From positions 1,981,210 to 2,045,209 of the forward strand of contig NZ_KV917381.1 of assembly GCF_002019795.1 (NCBI RefSeq): a stretch of 64,000 nucleotides of DNA, given 5' to 3'. A program made the position numbers and the translations under genes. Under the pieces are notes generated by a model. It made no database searches and was not told the DNA's origin. It worked only from the letters and a program-made list of their open reading frames with translations. This DNA comes from Bacillus alkalicellulosilyticus (GTDB lineage Bacteria; Bacillota; Bacilli; Bacillales; Bacillaceae_F). Of this stretch, positions 15,923 to 26,005 are shown in pieces; position 1 is the stretch's first letter, and each line of letters starts with the position of its first letter.

Positions 15923-18900
15923 ATGAAATTGCATGGCTTACCAAATAAGCAAGGCCTATACGATCCTCAGTTTGAACATGACAACTGTGGAATTGGCTTT
16001 TTAGCACATATTAAAGGGGAAAAATCACACAAAATCGTTCAAGATGCTTTGCATACGTTACGTAACCTCGAACACCGTGGTGGTCAAGGGGATGAAGTGA
16101 ATACAGGTGATGGGGCTGGAATTTTAGTGCAAATTCCTCATCGTTTCTTTACGTCTGCCTGTACTATTTCAGGTATTGAACTGCCAGAGGCAGGTAAATA
16201 CGGTGTAGGTATGATCTTTTTGCCTCAAGATGAAAAGACTAGATTACAAGCTGAAAAACAAATTGAAACGATTATTAACGAAGAAGGGCAAGCGGTCCTT
16301 GGCTGGCGTACAGTTCCAGTCGACCATTCGATGCTTGGTGCAGCAGCTTTAAAAGCAATGCCTTATATTCGACAAATATTTGTTAGTCGTGACCAGAGCC
16401 TTGCTCATGACCAAGACTTTGAAAGAAAATTATATGTGATACGTAAACGTGCTGAAAATGAAATTGGTTCAAGTATTGTAGATAATCATTCTTTTTACTT
16501 TACCAGCTTTTCAAGCAAGACAATTGTATATAAAGGTATGTTAACGACTGAACAGGTTAACCAATTTTACTTAGACTTAAACGAGCCTACATTTGAAACA
16601 GCGTTAGCGTTAGTGCATTCTCGTTTTAGTACAAATACATTCCCAAGTTGGGAAAGAGCACATCCAAATCGTTTTATGATTCACAACGGAGAAATTAATA
16701 CGGTAAAAGGTAATGTTAACTGGATGAACGCTCGTGAGGCTATGTTTGCTTCACCATTATTTGGCGCGGATATGACCAAAATCCGTCCAATCGTTGACCA
16801 AAACGGAAGTGACTCATCTATGTTTGACAATACCCTTGAGTTTTTAACGCTTTCAGGCCGAACGATGGCTCATGCTGCAATGATGATGATTCCAGAACCT
16901 TGGCAAAATGACAAGGACATGAATCCTGAGAAAAAAGCATTCTATCAATATCATAGTACATTAATGGAACCTTGGGATGGACCTACTGCTATTGTGTTTA
17001 CAAATGGAGACCAAATTGCAGCTACGCTTGACCGTAATGGTTTACGACCTTCTCGTTACTACGTCACTAAGGATGACTACATTATTATGTCGTCTGAAGT
17101 AGGGGTAATTGATATTGCTCCAGAAAACGTAGCATATAAAGACCGTCTTCGTCCTGGTCAAATGCTATTAGTTGATACTGTGACAGGTCGCATCGTTCCA
17201 GATGAAGAAATTAAACAACAAATTGCTTCCGAAGAACCGTATCAAGAATGGGTTAAAGAACACATGCTTGAACTTGACCAAGTATTAGAAACTTCTAATG
17301 TTGAAAATACAAATTTAGAAAAATTACTTTCTCGCCAATTAGCATTTGGTTATACGTATGAGGAAGTTTCAAAAATGTTAATCCCGATGGTATCATCTGG
17401 TGTTGATCCAATTGGTTCAATGGGGTATGATTCACCACTTGCTGTGTTATCGAAAAAACCACAGCTCCTATATAATTATTTCAAGCAACAGTTTGCTCAA
17501 GTTACGAATCCACCAATTGATGCGATTCGTGAAGAAATTGTAACGGCAACAGAAACAACGATTGGTGCGGAAGGAAACCTTTTACAACCAACACCAGAAA
17601 GCTGCCGTCACATTCAATTAAAATACCCTGTCATTACAAACGAAGAATTAGCAAAGCTTCGGAACAATAAATTAGAAGGCTTCCAATCTAAAACACTACC
17701 TATTCTTTTCGCAGTGAAAGAAGGAGTTCAAGGATTAAAGCCAGCACTTGATCATTTGTTTGCAAAAGCAGATGAGGCAATTGCAGAAGGAACAACATTA
17801 CTTGTTTTAACGGATAGAGGCATGGATGAGCAAAGTGCAGCAATTCCTTCATTATTAGCAGTTGCTGGATTACATCATCACTTAATGCGTCAAGGAACAA
17901 GAACAAAAGTAAGCATTATCCTTGAGTCAGGCGAACCACGTGAAGTTCATCACTTTGCTGTTTTACTTGGGTACGGGGTTGAGGCCATTAACCCGTATCT
18001 TGCATTTGATACTGTCGATGAGCTTATCCAAGGCGGATTACTTGATAACATTTCTTATGTTCAAGCCGTGTCAACATTTATTAAAGGGGTAACAAAAGGC
18101 GTGATGAAGGTTCTATCTAAGATGGGAATTTCAACAATCCAAAGTTACCGTGGAGCTCAAATTTTCGAAGCGGTTGGTATCTCTGAAGAAGTAATTAATG
18201 AGTATTTCACTTGGACGACATCTCGTATCGGTGGAGTAACGCTAGAGATGATTGCCAAAGAAACGTTACTACGTCATGAAGGAGCTTTTTCTGACCAAGA
18301 AAGTGGAGATAAGACATTAGAACCAGGTGATGACTTACAATGGAGACGTAATGGTGAACCTCACCAATACAACCCACACACAATTCATTTGCTTCAACAT
18401 GCTTGTCGTAAAGGGGACTATAGTCTCTTTAAGAAATATTCAAAAGCGCTTGATGAGCAAACAAAAGAACAAACAAGTTTACGTGGCTTATTAGCTTTTA
18501 CCGATAAAGTAACTCCAGTTCCTCTTGAAGAAGTTGAATCTGTAGAGTCCATCGTAAAACGCTTTAAGACGGGTGCGATGTCATTTGGTTCAATTAGTGC
18601 AGAAGCTCATGAATCCTTAGCGATTGCAATGAACCGCATTGGTGGTAAGAGCAACACAGGTGAAGGTGGAGAAAACCCTGCTCGGTTCACACCTGATTCA
18701 AATGGAGATTCACGCCGAAGCTCGATAAAACAGGTAGCATCAGGTCGTTTTGGTGTGACAAGTCACTATCTAGTAAACTCTGATGAAATTCAAATCAAAG
18801 TAGCACAAGGAGCAAAGCCTGGTGAAGGTGGACAGCTTCCTGGTAATAAAGTATATCCATGGGTGGCAGAAGTACGTGGTTCAACACCTGGTGTTGGTCT

Positions 18901-20515
18901 AATCTCACCTCCTCCACATCATGATATTTACTCGATTGAAGATTTAGCAGAATTAATTCATGATTTGAAAAATGCGAACCCAACCGCAAAAATCAGCGTA
19001 AAGCTTGTTTCTGGTACAGGGGTTGGAACAATTGCAGCAGGTGTTGCTAAAGGTCGAGCAGACCATGTTATCATCAGTGGGTATGACGGTGGTACAGGTG
19101 CAGCAGCAAGAACTAGTATTAAACACACAGGTTTACCATGGGAGTTAGGCCTAGCTGAAACTCATCAAACCCTAGTGTTAAATAACTTACGTAACCGTAT
19201 TTCAGTAGAAACAGACGGGAAGTTAATGACAGGTCGCGACGTTGTGATGGCTGCATTATTAGGAGCTGAGGAATTTGCTTTCTCAACGGCCCCACTAGTC
19301 GTGTTAGGTTGTGTAATCATGCGTGTTTGTCACCTTGATACATGCCCTGTAGGAATTGCGACACAAAATCCTGAATTACGTAAAAAGTATATGGGTACTC
19401 CTGATCATGTTGTGAACTTTATGTACTTTATCGCAGAAGAAATGCGTGAATATATGGCTCAGCTAGGATTCCGCACAATCGATGAAATGGTTGGTCGTAC
19501 TGACGTCCTGAAGCAAAATGAGGATGTTGAAAACTGGAAAGCACAAACAATCGATTTAAGCAGTCTTTTATTCCAACCAACACAAGACCGTAGCAAAAAC
19601 TTTAAATCAATGGAGCAAGACCATCAATTAGAGCAATCGTTAGATTATACAACTCTTCTTGACCTTGCCAAGCCAGCTCTTGAAGATAAAACCCCAGTAC
19701 GTGCGACAATAGCTGTGAAAAACACGGACCGTGTCTCTGGAACAATTGTTGGAAGTGAAGTAAGTAAACGTTACGGAGCAGAGGGATTACCTGAAGATAC
19801 GATTACATTTGACTTTAAAGGCTCAGCCGGACAAAGTTTTGGTGCCTTCGTTCCAAAAGGAATGACATTAACCCTTGAAGGAGACGCCAACGACTATTTA
19901 GCAAAAGGATTATCAGGTGGTAAGATTATCGTATATCCTCCTGCGACATCGTCTTTCAAAGCAGAAGAGAATGTGATTATCGGAAACACGACATTCTACG
20001 GTGCAACTGCGGGTCAAGCCTTTATTGCTGGAGTAGCGGGTGAACGTTTCTGTGTACGTAACAGTGGAGTTCATGTTGTCGTGGAAGGTGTCGGTGACCA
20101 TGGTTGTGAATACATGACGGGTGGACGCGTCGTCAACTTAGGCACAACAGGGAAAAACTTTGCAGCCGGTATGTCAGGTGGTATTGCTTACGTTCTTGAT
20201 GAAAAGAGAGATTTCGCGAAATCTTGTAACCAAGAAATGGTTCAACTTGAGTCATTAACAGATGCTAAAGAAATTGCCTATGTGAAAAGTTTAATCGAAA
20301 AACATGTTGAGTATACAAACAGTACACGTGGAAGCGAAGTACTTGAAAACTGGAATGAGACTCTACCGAAATTTGTCAAAGTTATTCCAAGAGACTATAA
20401 GAGAATGCTAGAAGCAATTGACCGCGTAAAAGCAGAAGGTCTAGCTGAACAAGAAGCCATTATGGTCGCATTCAACGAAAACAAAAACGACAAATCAAGA
20501 GTAACAGGAAAGTAG
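15923..20515 (+). CDS. gltA: Glutamate synthase (NADPH), large subunit
   Basis: A 1530-residue GOGAT large chain that makes glutamate from glutamine and 2-oxoglutarate. A short propeptide ends before NCGIGF, whose Cys (residue 22) becomes the N-terminal nucleophile of the glutaminase domain. GDGAGI and HSRFSTNT follow in that domain. The FMN/synthase domain carries [11 protein letters not shown] and [23 protein letters not shown] supplies the three cysteines of the [3Fe-4S] cluster. The C-terminal GXGXG beta-helix ([19 protein letters not shown]) is complete. TTG 15920 is directly before the ATG used here. The gene precedes gltB by 242 bp containing several hairpins. Confidence 0.97.
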   Translation: MKLHGLPNKQGLYDPQFEHDNCGIGFLAHIKGEKSHKIVQDALHTLRNLEHRGGQGDEVNTGDGAGILVQIPHRFFTSACTISGIELPEAGKYGVGMIFLPQDEKTRLQAEKQIETIINEEGQAVLGWRTVPVDHSMLGAAALKAMPYIRQIFVSRDQSLAHDQDFERKLYVIRKRAENEIGSSIVDNHSFYFTSFSSKTIVYKGMLTTEQVNQFYLDLNEPTFETALALVHSRFSTNTFPSWERAHPNRFMIHNGEINTVKGNVNWMNAREAMFASPLFGADMTKIRPIVDQNGSDSSMFDNTLEFLTLSGRTMAHAAMMMIPEPWQNDKDMNPEKKAFYQYHSTLMEPWDGPTAIVFTNGDQIAATLDRNGLRPSRYYVTKDDYIIMSSEVGVIDIAPENVAYKDRLRPGQMLLVDTVTGRIVPDEEIKQQIASEEPYQEWVKEHMLELDQVLETSNVENTNLEKLLSRQLAFGYTYEEVSKMLIPMVSSGVDPIGSMGYDSPLAVLSKKPQLLYNYFKQQFAQVTNPPIDAIREEIVTATETTIGAEGNLLQPTPESCRHIQLKYPVITNEELAKLRNNKLEGFQSKTLPILFAVKEGVQGLKPALDHLFAKADEAIAEGTTLLVLTDRGMDEQSAAIPSLLAVAGLHHHLMRQGTRTKVSIILESGEPREVHHFAVLLGYGVEAINPYLAFDTVDELIQGGLLDNISYVQAVSTFIKGVTKGVMKVLSKMGISTIQSYRGAQIFEAVGISEEVINEYFTWTTSRIGGVTLEMIAKETLLRHEGAFSDQESGDKTLEPGDDLQWRRNGEPHQYNPHTIHLLQHACRKGDYSLFKKYSKALDEQTKEQTSLRGLLAFTDKVTPVPLEEVESVESIVKRFKTGAMSFGSISAEAHESLAIAMNRIGGKSNTGEGGENPARFTPDSNGDSRRSSIKQVASGRFGVTSHYLVNSDEIQIKVAQGAKPGEGGQLPGNKVYPWVAEVRGSTPGVGLISPPPHHDIYSIEDLAELIHDLKNANPTAKISVKLVSGTGVGTIAAGVAKGRADHVIISGYDGGTGAAARTSIKHTGLPWELGLAETHQTLVLNNLRNRISVETDGKLMTGRDVVMAALLGAEEFAFSTAPLVVLGCVIMRVCHLDTCPVGIATQNPELRKKYMGTPDHVVNFMYFIAEEMREYMAQLGFRTIDEMVGRTDVLKQNEDVENWKAQTIDLSSLLFQPTQDRSKNFKSMEQDHQLEQSLDYTTLLDLAKPALEDKTPVRATIAVKNTDRVSGTIVGSEVSKRYGAEGLPEDTITFDFKGSAGQSFGAFVPKGMTLTLEGDANDYLAKGLSGGKIIVYPPATSSFKAEENVIIGNTTFYGATAGQAFIAGVAGERFCVRNSGVHVVVEGVGDHGCEYMTGGRVVNLGTTGKNFAAGMSGGIAYVLDEKRDFAKSCNQEMVQLESLTDAKEIAYVKSLIEKHVEYTNSTRGSEVLENWNETLPKFVKVIPRDYKRMLEAIDRVKAEGLAEQEAIMVAFNENKNDKSRVTGK

Positions 20516-20517
20516 TA

Positions 20518-20697
20518 GCCAAACTCAGCGCTTTTCTGAGTTTGGCAAAGTAACAGAGGCGCTTTTGCTCTGTTACCAATAACTTCTTCGAATAAGGTGT
20601 ACTTCCGAGTTTGGCAAAGTAAAAGTGGTGTTCTTCCACTTTTATCAATGAGTTTGGCATAAATATAGAGAAATAGAGGTGGGTTTCCCCACCTCTA
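20518..20697 (+). promoter_or_regulatory. Array of four hairpins between gltA and gltB
   Basis: H1 GCCAAACTCAG/CTGAGTTTGGC (20518-20546), H2 GTAACAGAG/CTCTGTTAC (20550-20576), H3 TAAAAGTGG/CCACTTTTA (20620-20644), H4 TAGAGGTGGG/CCCACCTCTA (20674-20697). GAGTTTGGCA occurs three times (about 20538, 20607, 20650). None has a T tract, so they are not normal terminators. They are more likely RNA-stability or processing structures that tune the gltA:gltB ratio. Confidence 0.6.
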
Positions 20698-20757
20698 CCA
20701 TAGTGGAGACAGACAGTGTCTACATCATGAAAATAGTGAGTTTAGGAGTGAGGAAGC

Positions 20758-22245
20758 ATGGGGAAACCAACAGGATTTATGGAGTATGAACGTGTAAATG
20801 CTCCTAAGCGTGATCCGTTCGAACGTACAAAAAATTGGAAAGAGTTTCAACTATTATTACCAGAGCAAGAATTACAAAAACAAGGTGCACGTTGTATGGA
20901 CTGTGGTGTGCCATTCTGTCAAACGGGTACAACGATGGACGGTTCTGGTGAAATGGGATGCCCAGTTTATAACTTAATTCCAGAATGGAATGATTTAATT
21001 TACCGTAATAAATGGAAGGAAGCGTTAGCGCGTCTTCATAAAACAAATAACTTTCCTGAGTTTACAGGTCGTGTATGCCCAGCTCCATGTGAAGGTTCTT
21101 GTACAGTAGCACTTGACGGTGATGCAGTTACGATTAAAAACATCGAGTACAGCATCGTAGAACGTGGCTTCCAGGAAGGTTGGATTGTTCCAAATCCACC
21201 TAAGAAACGTACTGGTAAAAAAGTAGCAATCGTAGGATCAGGACCAGCTGGATTAGCAGCGGCTGCTCAATTAAATAAAGCAGGTCATTTCGTAACGGTG
21301 TATGAGCGAGCAGACCGTATCGGTGGACTATTAACATATGGTATTCCAGATGTTAAACTAGCGTATCAAACGATCAAGCGCCGTCTTGATATTTTAGAAG
21401 CAGAAGGGATTACATTTGTTACGAACACAGAAATCGGAAAAGACATTCCAGTTTCAAAACTTCATGAAGATTTCGATGCGGTTATTCTTTGTACAGGCGC
21501 TACGAAACCTCGTGAGGTAGAAGTAGAAGGTCGTGAATTAAAAGGCATTCACTTTGCGATGGAGTTTTTACACCAAAATACAAAAAGTTTACTAGATTCT
21601 AACCACGAAGACGGAAACTATATTTCAGCTGAAGGAAAAGAAGTAGTTGTTATTGGTGGAGGAGACACTGGAGTAGACTGTATTACAACATCTGTTCGTC
21701 ACGGAGCTAAGAGCATCACTCAGTTTGACATTAACCGTGAGCGTGGAGCAGAAAGAAGCGATAACAACCCATGGCCATTATTCCCAATCGTTCATCACCA
21801 TGAAGATGGTCATAAAGAAGCAATGGCCGTGTTTGGAAAAGATCCTCGTGCTTACCAAGTTATGACAACAAAATTTGTTGGAGATGAGGAAGGGAATGTA
21901 AAAGAGGTTCATACTGTTGCAGTAGAAACTAGCTTTGATGCAAAAGGAAACAAAGTTCGTACTGTCATTCCTGGAACTGAGCAAGTATGGCCAGCGCAAC
22001 TCGTATTCCTAGCTGTTGGATTTACAGGACCAGAACAAGAAATCATTCGTCAACTTGAATTACAAACCGATAATCGCTCTAACATTAAAGCCGAGTATGG
22101 TAAATATGAAACGAGCGTTAAAGGAGTATTTGCTGCAGGAGACAACCGTCGTGGTCAAAGCTTAATCGTATGGGCTATCCATGAAGGTCGTGAAGCAGCA
22201 AGAGAATGTGATAAATATTTAATGGGAAGTACATTATTGCCATAA
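20758..22245 (+). CDS. gltB: Glutamate synthase (NADPH), small subunit
   Basis: A 495-residue GltD-type flavoprotein that passes electrons from NADPH to the large subunit. [11 protein letters not shown] and CPAPCEGSC bind the two [4Fe-4S] clusters. [10 protein letters not shown] binds [12 protein letters not shown] binds NADPH, and the C-terminal [19 protein letters not shown] closes the FAD site. The length matches the family. The ATG follows AGGAGTGAGG. Named in the Bacillus style (gltB for the small chain). Confidence 0.97.
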   Translation: MGKPTGFMEYERVNAPKRDPFERTKNWKEFQLLLPEQELQKQGARCMDCGVPFCQTGTTMDGSGEMGCPVYNLIPEWNDLIYRNKWKEALARLHKTNNFPEFTGRVCPAPCEGSCTVALDGDAVTIKNIEYSIVERGFQEGWIVPNPPKKRTGKKVAIVGSGPAGLAAAAQLNKAGHFVTVYERADRIGGLLTYGIPDVKLAYQTIKRRLDILEAEGITFVTNTEIGKDIPVSKLHEDFDAVILCTGATKPREVEVEGRELKGIHFAMEFLHQNTKSLLDSNHEDGNYISAEGKEVVVIGGGDTGVDCITTSVRHGAKSITQFDINRERGAERSDNNPWPLFPIVHHHEDGHKEAMAVFGKDPRAYQVMTTKFVGDEEGNVKEVHTVAVETSFDAKGNKVRTVIPGTEQVWPAQLVFLAVGFTGPEQEIIRQLELQTDNRSNIKAEYGKYETSVKGVFAAGDNRRGQSLIVWAIHEGREAARECDKYLMGSTLLP

Positions 22246-22253
22246 ATAAAAAC

Positions 22254-22296
22254 AGACTGAGAGAGGTGAATCACCTTTCTCAGTCTTTATTTTTTT
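22254..22296 (+). terminator. Terminator after gltB
   Basis: AGACTGAGA pairs with TCTCAGTCT, with an inner GGTGA/TCACC pairing, followed by a T-rich run. Confidence 0.88.
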
Positions 22297-22336
22297 TGTT
22301 TTGAAAACATGAAAATACTACCTCATTCTATACATA

Positions 22337-23632
22337 CTATCGGATATCAGACCAATTAATATTAGAGGGTAATTCACTGTTTTTTTGAAAAAGTGTTGTG
22401 GCCTGTGAGTTTCGGAGATGTATTACATATTGAAAATAATCGGTTGTGACACTATCACCATTTTTGAGGATAAGTCTCTTTTTATCAAAGGGTGAATTGT
22501 TTCCATTTAGTTTATACATAACAGCTGTATGGTCTTTGTTGATGGTAGTAAAATGCTTTTGGTTATAATTTGTTTTAAAGGAGAAACCTTTTTCATTCTT
22601 TCCCGTAACATCTAAAACAAACGAATCTTCATACGTTATTACAATAGATGTCACTTTATTTTTCAATGGGGGATATTCATTAATCATGTGAGCAAGACGA
22701 TAGTCATCTTTTGAAAATTCATAATCTCTATATTTTTGTTGATGAATGTGCACACTTCCAAATTGACCATAATAGTTGGCAAATTGGTTTAGATTAAAGA
22801 GAGCTTTAAAATTGCGATATTTCTTTTTTTCTCTTTGTATAAAAAACTTCTTTTGATCTTTTTCATAATATTCATAGTAAAGCTGGGTTCCGTGATATAA
22901 ATTAGAAAGAGTGAAAGAATACGAGAAATAATCTTCACCTAATTTATTTTCATAAATGTCACGATTATCTTGTAAATCTTGATACAATTCATCAATAAAA
23001 CGGATTTCTTCTTCTGAAAAAGAACGTTTGGATTGTTGTTTTGCATATTGTGTTAATCTTAATATGATTGGACCAAATTCCTGATGAGGATGTTGCGATA
23101 CTAATGATGATAAATAGAAAAAAGCAATGTAATCATATTCAATATCTATTCCTTTAAATCTGATTTGGTTTTCAAGAGTATATGCTTGATTGTAGTCATA
23201 CACTTTCTTTATGAATTCATAATCTTCATTTGAATATAAAAACGTCCCCTCTAAAAACGAAAATAAATGATTAATAATGCTTTCATTACCTGTATCAAGG
23301 TAAATGTTAACTAATTCAGTAAATGAATAAGGCCATTCAGCAAGGTAAATGAGTTGTTCGGAATTTTGATGTAAATAGGTTAATAATTTTAACCTTACAT
23401 CATTGTTCAACTGAGTTCCGTGGTACTCTCCTGAAAGAAAGATTTGAGATTGAATAAGGTCATTTTTTAATAAAGACAATCCATTATAATCATGATAGTG
23501 GCCAAGGGTTAATGGAGAAGAGTAGTCATCTAAGTACTTTAGTATTTTTTTGTTTTCTATATGCAATAGTGATTGCAGCACTAGGAATACCACAAAGATA
23601 CAAATTGCAAAAATAGGTGAATATTTCTTCAA
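22337..23632 (-). CDS. Membrane-anchored EreA/ChaN/Tiki-superfamily hydrolase-like protein
   Basis: A 431-residue protein with one N-terminal membrane helix (IFAICIFVVFLVLQSLL) and a large outward-facing domain. SGEYHGTQLNN followed by AEWPYSFTELVNIYLDTGN and an IRFKGIDIEYD strand matches the spacing of the erythromycin esterase/heme-uptake/Tiki superfamily, where such Glu and His residues line the active site. The remaining half (residues about 200-431) is Tyr/Lys/Phe-rich and not recognised. The TTG start at 23632 is favoured by AAGGGGG, seven bases upstream; an ATG at 23665 lies before that site and overlaps a hairpin. It is transcribed in the same direction as the small double-glycine peptide just upstream. 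The substrate is unknown. Confidence 0.65.
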   Translation of the reverse strand: MKKYSPIFAICIFVVFLVLQSLLHIENKKILKYLDDYSSPLTLGHYHDYNGLSLLKNDLIQSQIFLSGEYHGTQLNNDVRLKLLTYLHQNSEQLIYLAEWPYSFTELVNIYLDTGNESIINHLFSFLEGTFLYSNEDYEFIKKVYDYNQAYTLENQIRFKGIDIEYDYIAFFYLSSLVSQHPHQEFGPIILRLTQYAKQQSKRSFSEEEIRFIDELYQDLQDNRDIYENKLGEDYFSYSFTLSNLYHGTQLYYEYYEKDQKKFFIQREKKKYRNFKALFNLNQFANYYGQFGSVHIHQQKYRDYEFSKDDYRLAHMINEYPPLKNKVTSIVITYEDSFVLDVTGKNEKGFSFKTNYNQKHFTTINKDHTAVMYKLNGNNSPFDKKRLILKNGDSVTTDYFQYVIHLRNSQATTLFQKNSELPSNINWSDIR

Positions 23633-23654
23633 TCCACTTCCCCCTTTATAGGTG

Positions 23655-23690
23655 AAAGAGCTCATATCACGTGGACTGAGCTCTTTTTCT
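23655..23690. terminator. Hairpin between the peptide gene and the hydrolase gene
   Basis: AAAGAGCTC and GAGCTCTTT form a 9-bp stem around a 14-base loop. On the plus strand a T tract follows, but no plus-strand gene lies upstream. On the minus strand only TTT follows, so it may act as a leaky terminator or RNA-stability hairpin after the peptide gene. Confidence 0.5.
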
Positions 23691-23696
23691 TTACTA

Positions 23697-23855
23697 TTAC
23701 TTATTAATGTTGACTTGAATACAAAAATTGCATTTTGTTTGATTCTTAATATTATTAACGGTCAAGCTTGTACCACTTGCAGCTGCAGCGAAGGCCATAA
23801 GTTGTCTTGTTGCAGCAAGCCCTCCGTTAATCGACAATAATTGTTTTTCATCCAT
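23697..23855 (-). CDS. Small peptide with a double-glycine leader (bacteriocin- or pheromone-like)
   Basis: A 52-residue peptide. The leader MDEKQLLSINGG has the hydrophobic spacing and GG end (residues 11-12) that PCAT-type ABC transporters cut. The predicted 40-residue core starts LAATRQLMAFAAAASG, a hydrophobic Ala-rich segment, and ends with KCNFCIQVNINK, a C-x2-C pair at residues 42 and 45. The nearest GGAGG is 22 bases before the ATG but seven bases before an in-frame ATC, so an upstream non-ATG start is possible. An AT-rich promoter region with a palindrome lies upstream. No transporter is in the window. It is followed by a hairpin and the membrane hydrolase gene. Confidence 0.55.
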   Translation of the reverse strand: MDEKQLLSINGGLAATRQLMAFAAAASGTSLTVNNIKNQTKCNFCIQVNINK

Positions 23856-23900
23856 ACTAACAAAGCTGATAACAATTCCTCCAAATTTTATATTATATTA

Positions 23901-23919
23901 TATTATGAAATTCATAATA
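23901..23919. promoter_or_regulatory. Palindromic candidate operator upstream of the peptide gene
   Basis: TATTATGAA-A-TTCATAATA is a perfect 9-bp inverted repeat about one base either side of its centre. On the minus strand it sits between TTGTAT and a run of TAATAT/TATAAT elements, where a repressor or peptide-responsive regulator could act. Confidence 0.45.
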
Positions 23920-23924
23920 CAATA

Positions 23925-24279
23925 AAATTATAATATAAGTGACATTTCAGGACACCGCCCTATTTGTTCGGTAATCTGCCATTTTATTTCGGAGGCTACA
24001 CGTAATGGTTGTATAGAAACAAAGTAAATACTTTTATTATATTATTCTTGTAGACGGAATATTGAGTAGGGTTTGAAACTAAAAACGAAATCAAATTAAA
24101 GAACTGGTTCAATAATTTATATTTTAATTGAAACCACTATCCCTTAACTTACGTATAACTGTTATATAGTTTTTTAGACATAAACCATAATTTTTTAGTA
24201 TTTTGTTACTAGTTTGTAATGGTAATGTAAGTGATTTCATGAGAGAATGGAATAAATAAATTAAAGGAGAGAACCGTAT
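23925..24279. other. AT-rich intergenic region without a recognised gene
   Basis: About 350 bases separate the peptide promoter from ypjP. Several TATAAT-like elements occur on both strands, but no convincing open reading frame or structured RNA is visible. The ypjP ribosome site AAAGGAG is at its right end. Confidence 0.5.
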
Positions 24280-24903
24280 ATGTATTTATGGCTCAAACGG
24301 GCGACTTTAGTCACAACTGCAATTGTTACGTTAGGGTTAACAATGCCAGTTGGGATCACAAAAGCGCATGAAACCGACCATAGTCCAGCATCGAAGTCTG
24401 AACTTCCTGATAAACCTAAAAAAATACAACTTCAGCAAAGCTACGGATACATTGATCCTGCTTTTGATGAAGGTCTCACATATAAAGATGTCTTTAAAAC
24501 AGATGCCTTTTTACAAGAAACAATTCAACATGCCTATTTGCAAGGACTTTTGAAATTTGGACCAAAAATTTCAGAGCGAATTGCGAGTGATTACGAGGAA
24601 TCGATTTTACCTAAGTTTTATGATGTGATTGAAAACATAACTCAAGACGTCGACCCCGAAGATTTACATTTTATTAAAGTGTCGAACACACCAGCAGGAG
24701 GCAACGGGGAGAAAATTATGCACGTGTATGATGAGAGAGATGGAAATGACATCGTTCGATTTCATGTTCGTCGTGAAAACCCACCTCGTCAAGGCTATTG
24801 GTTTGATTTTCACTATCATATGAAAGACGATAACTTTGAAGAGCATTACAATCTCGGAAAAATATACTGGGACAAAAATACACCGCCATTATGGCAAGCA
24901 TAA
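24280..24903 (+). CDS. ypjP: YpjP-like secreted protein
   Basis: A 207-residue protein with an N-terminal signal peptide (hydrophobic core near residues 9-25, KAHE after it). The C-terminal half is strongly conserved with Bacillus YpjP: EKIMHVYDERDGNDIVRFHV, ENPPRQGYWFDFHYH and IYWDKNTPPLW. A KFGPKISERI..YEESILPKF segment fits the helical middle domain. AAAGGAG precedes the ATG. Location outside or on the membrane; function unknown. Confidence 0.88.
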   Translation: MYLWLKRATLVTTAIVTLGLTMPVGITKAHETDHSPASKSELPDKPKKIQLQQSYGYIDPAFDEGLTYKDVFKTDAFLQETIQHAYLQGLLKFGPKISERIASDYEESILPKFYDVIENITQDVDPEDLHFIKVSNTPAGGNGEKIMHVYDERDGNDIVRFHVRRENPPRQGYWFDFHYHMKDDNFEEHYNLGKIYWDKNTPPLWQA

Positions 24904-24904
24904 A

Positions 24905-24937
24905 AGGAACTGCGAAATCGGCAGTTTCTTTTTTTTA
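24905..24937 (+). terminator. Terminator after ypjP
   Basis: GGAACTGC/GCAGTTTC stem with a 7-base loop and a TTTTTTT tract. Confidence 0.8.
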
Positions 24938-24981
24938 CTTAGTATACTTGTTATAATAAAAGAAAAATGGAGGGGTAAAAA

Positions 24982-25386
24982 TTGAATGATAAAGAAAAAG
25001 AATTAGTAATCACTCATTTAATCGAAAAAGTGTCTCCATTTTTAATTGTTTTATTTGGCTCAACGGCTAACGGCTATACACATAGAGAAAGTGATATTGA
25101 TATTGCTTTTTTAACCGATAAAAAAATGGATAAATATCAGCTATTTATGATAGCTCAAGAACTGGCTTCTGTGTTAAATCAAGATGTAGATTTAATCGAT
25201 TTACATGCTGCGAACACAGTGTTTCAAGCAGAAATTGTACATACGGGAAAAGTAATTTATTGTACGGATGAACATAAAAAAGCCCTCTTTGAAATGAAAG
25301 TATTGAAGATGTATGCCAAGTTAAATGAAGAACGTGCACCTATCTTAAAAAGAATTGAAGAAAGCGGGTCTGTCTATGAAAAGTGA
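24982..25386 (+). CDS. mntA: MntA-type nucleotidyltransferase antitoxin
   Basis: A 134-residue minimal nucleotidyltransferase. FGSTANGYTHRESDIDIAF contains the GSx10DxD signature. It starts at TTG behind GGAGGGG. It overlaps the following HEPN gene by 11 bp. In known MntA/HepT pairs the antitoxin transfers AMP from ATP to a tyrosine of the HEPN toxin and blocks its RNase activity; that mechanism is inferred here. Confidence 0.88.
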   Translation: MNDKEKELVITHLIEKVSPFLIVLFGSTANGYTHRESDIDIAFLTDKKMDKYQLFMIAQELASVLNQDVDLIDLHAANTVFQAEIVHTGKVIYCTDEHKKALFEMKVLKMYAKLNEERAPILKRIEESGSVYEK

Positions 25387-25783
25387 AGTCATTTTAAATA
25401 AAGTTAGTATTATTGAAAGATGTTTAAAACGAATTCACGAGGAATATGAAGATAACCCGTCGAATTTAATTAATTTCACCAAGCAGGATTCCATCGTTTT
25501 AAATCTTCAGCGTGCTTGTGAAGCAAGTATTGACTTGGCGATGCATATAGTAGCTCAGGAAAAGCTAGGCCTTCCTCAAAAAAGTAGAGATGCTTTTTCT
25601 ATTTTAGAGGAGAATGGAATTCTATCCGTTTCACTTTCTACTAAGATGAAAGCAATGGTTGGGTTTAGAAATATTGCAGTTCATGCCTACCAAGACATTA
25701 ATTTAGAAATTTTACAAAAAATACTTGAGAATCATCTAGGAGATTTCACGGAGTATACAAAAACCATTCTCTTGAAACTATAA
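25376..25783 (+). CDS. hepT: HepT-type HEPN ribonuclease toxin
   Basis: A 135-residue all-helical HEPN protein of the DUF86 family. FRNIAVHAYQ contains the Rx4H catalytic motif followed by the tyrosine that MntA modifies in studied pairs. The start ATG lies inside the last codons of mntA (translational coupling). A typical chromosomal toxin-antitoxin module, perhaps with a phage-defence role. Confidence 0.88.
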   Translation: MKSEVILNKVSIIERCLKRIHEEYEDNPSNLINFTKQDSIVLNLQRACEASIDLAMHIVAQEKLGLPQKSRDAFSILEENGILSVSLSTKMKAMVGFRNIAVHAYQDINLEILQKILENHLGDFTEYTKTILLKL

Positions 25784-26005
25784 TGTTGTATTTATTCTTA
25801 AAATTATATTGAACTAGCCTGAGTTAGAACAGGCTTTAATGAAGAGGAGCTAGAATAGGTAGATAGAGCCCTTGTCAACCAATAAAGGTTAAATCAAAGG
25901 CTCAAAAGCCGATACCTCAGTTATCAAGCTTTACATCAGGAAAAGCAAAATTGTTTATTCGAAATCGTAGGTCAATAGTGTTAGGGTCAGAGGGTAACTC
26001 CCCTC
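25784..26005. other. Intergenic region after hepT
   Basis: AGCCTG and CAGGCT form a small hairpin at about 25818-25834 that may end hepT transcription. The rest shows no gene. Nothing ties it to a known element. Confidence 0.4.

Noticed and set aside
23652-23840. Plus-strand Cys-rich frame (ending CTTCSCSEGHKLSCC) opposite the double-glycine peptide
   Set aside because: It has no ribosome site, starts at a GTG inside the hairpin, and the minus-strand frame has a clear GG leader and lies in line with the next gene.
23903-23918. PlcR box upstream of the peptide gene
   Set aside because: TATGAAATTCATA is shorter than the 16-base TATGNAN4TNCATA pattern.
25784-26005. Prophage or integrase remnant after hepT
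   Set aside because: No motif or frame of such a protein could be read; only a small hairpin is visible.
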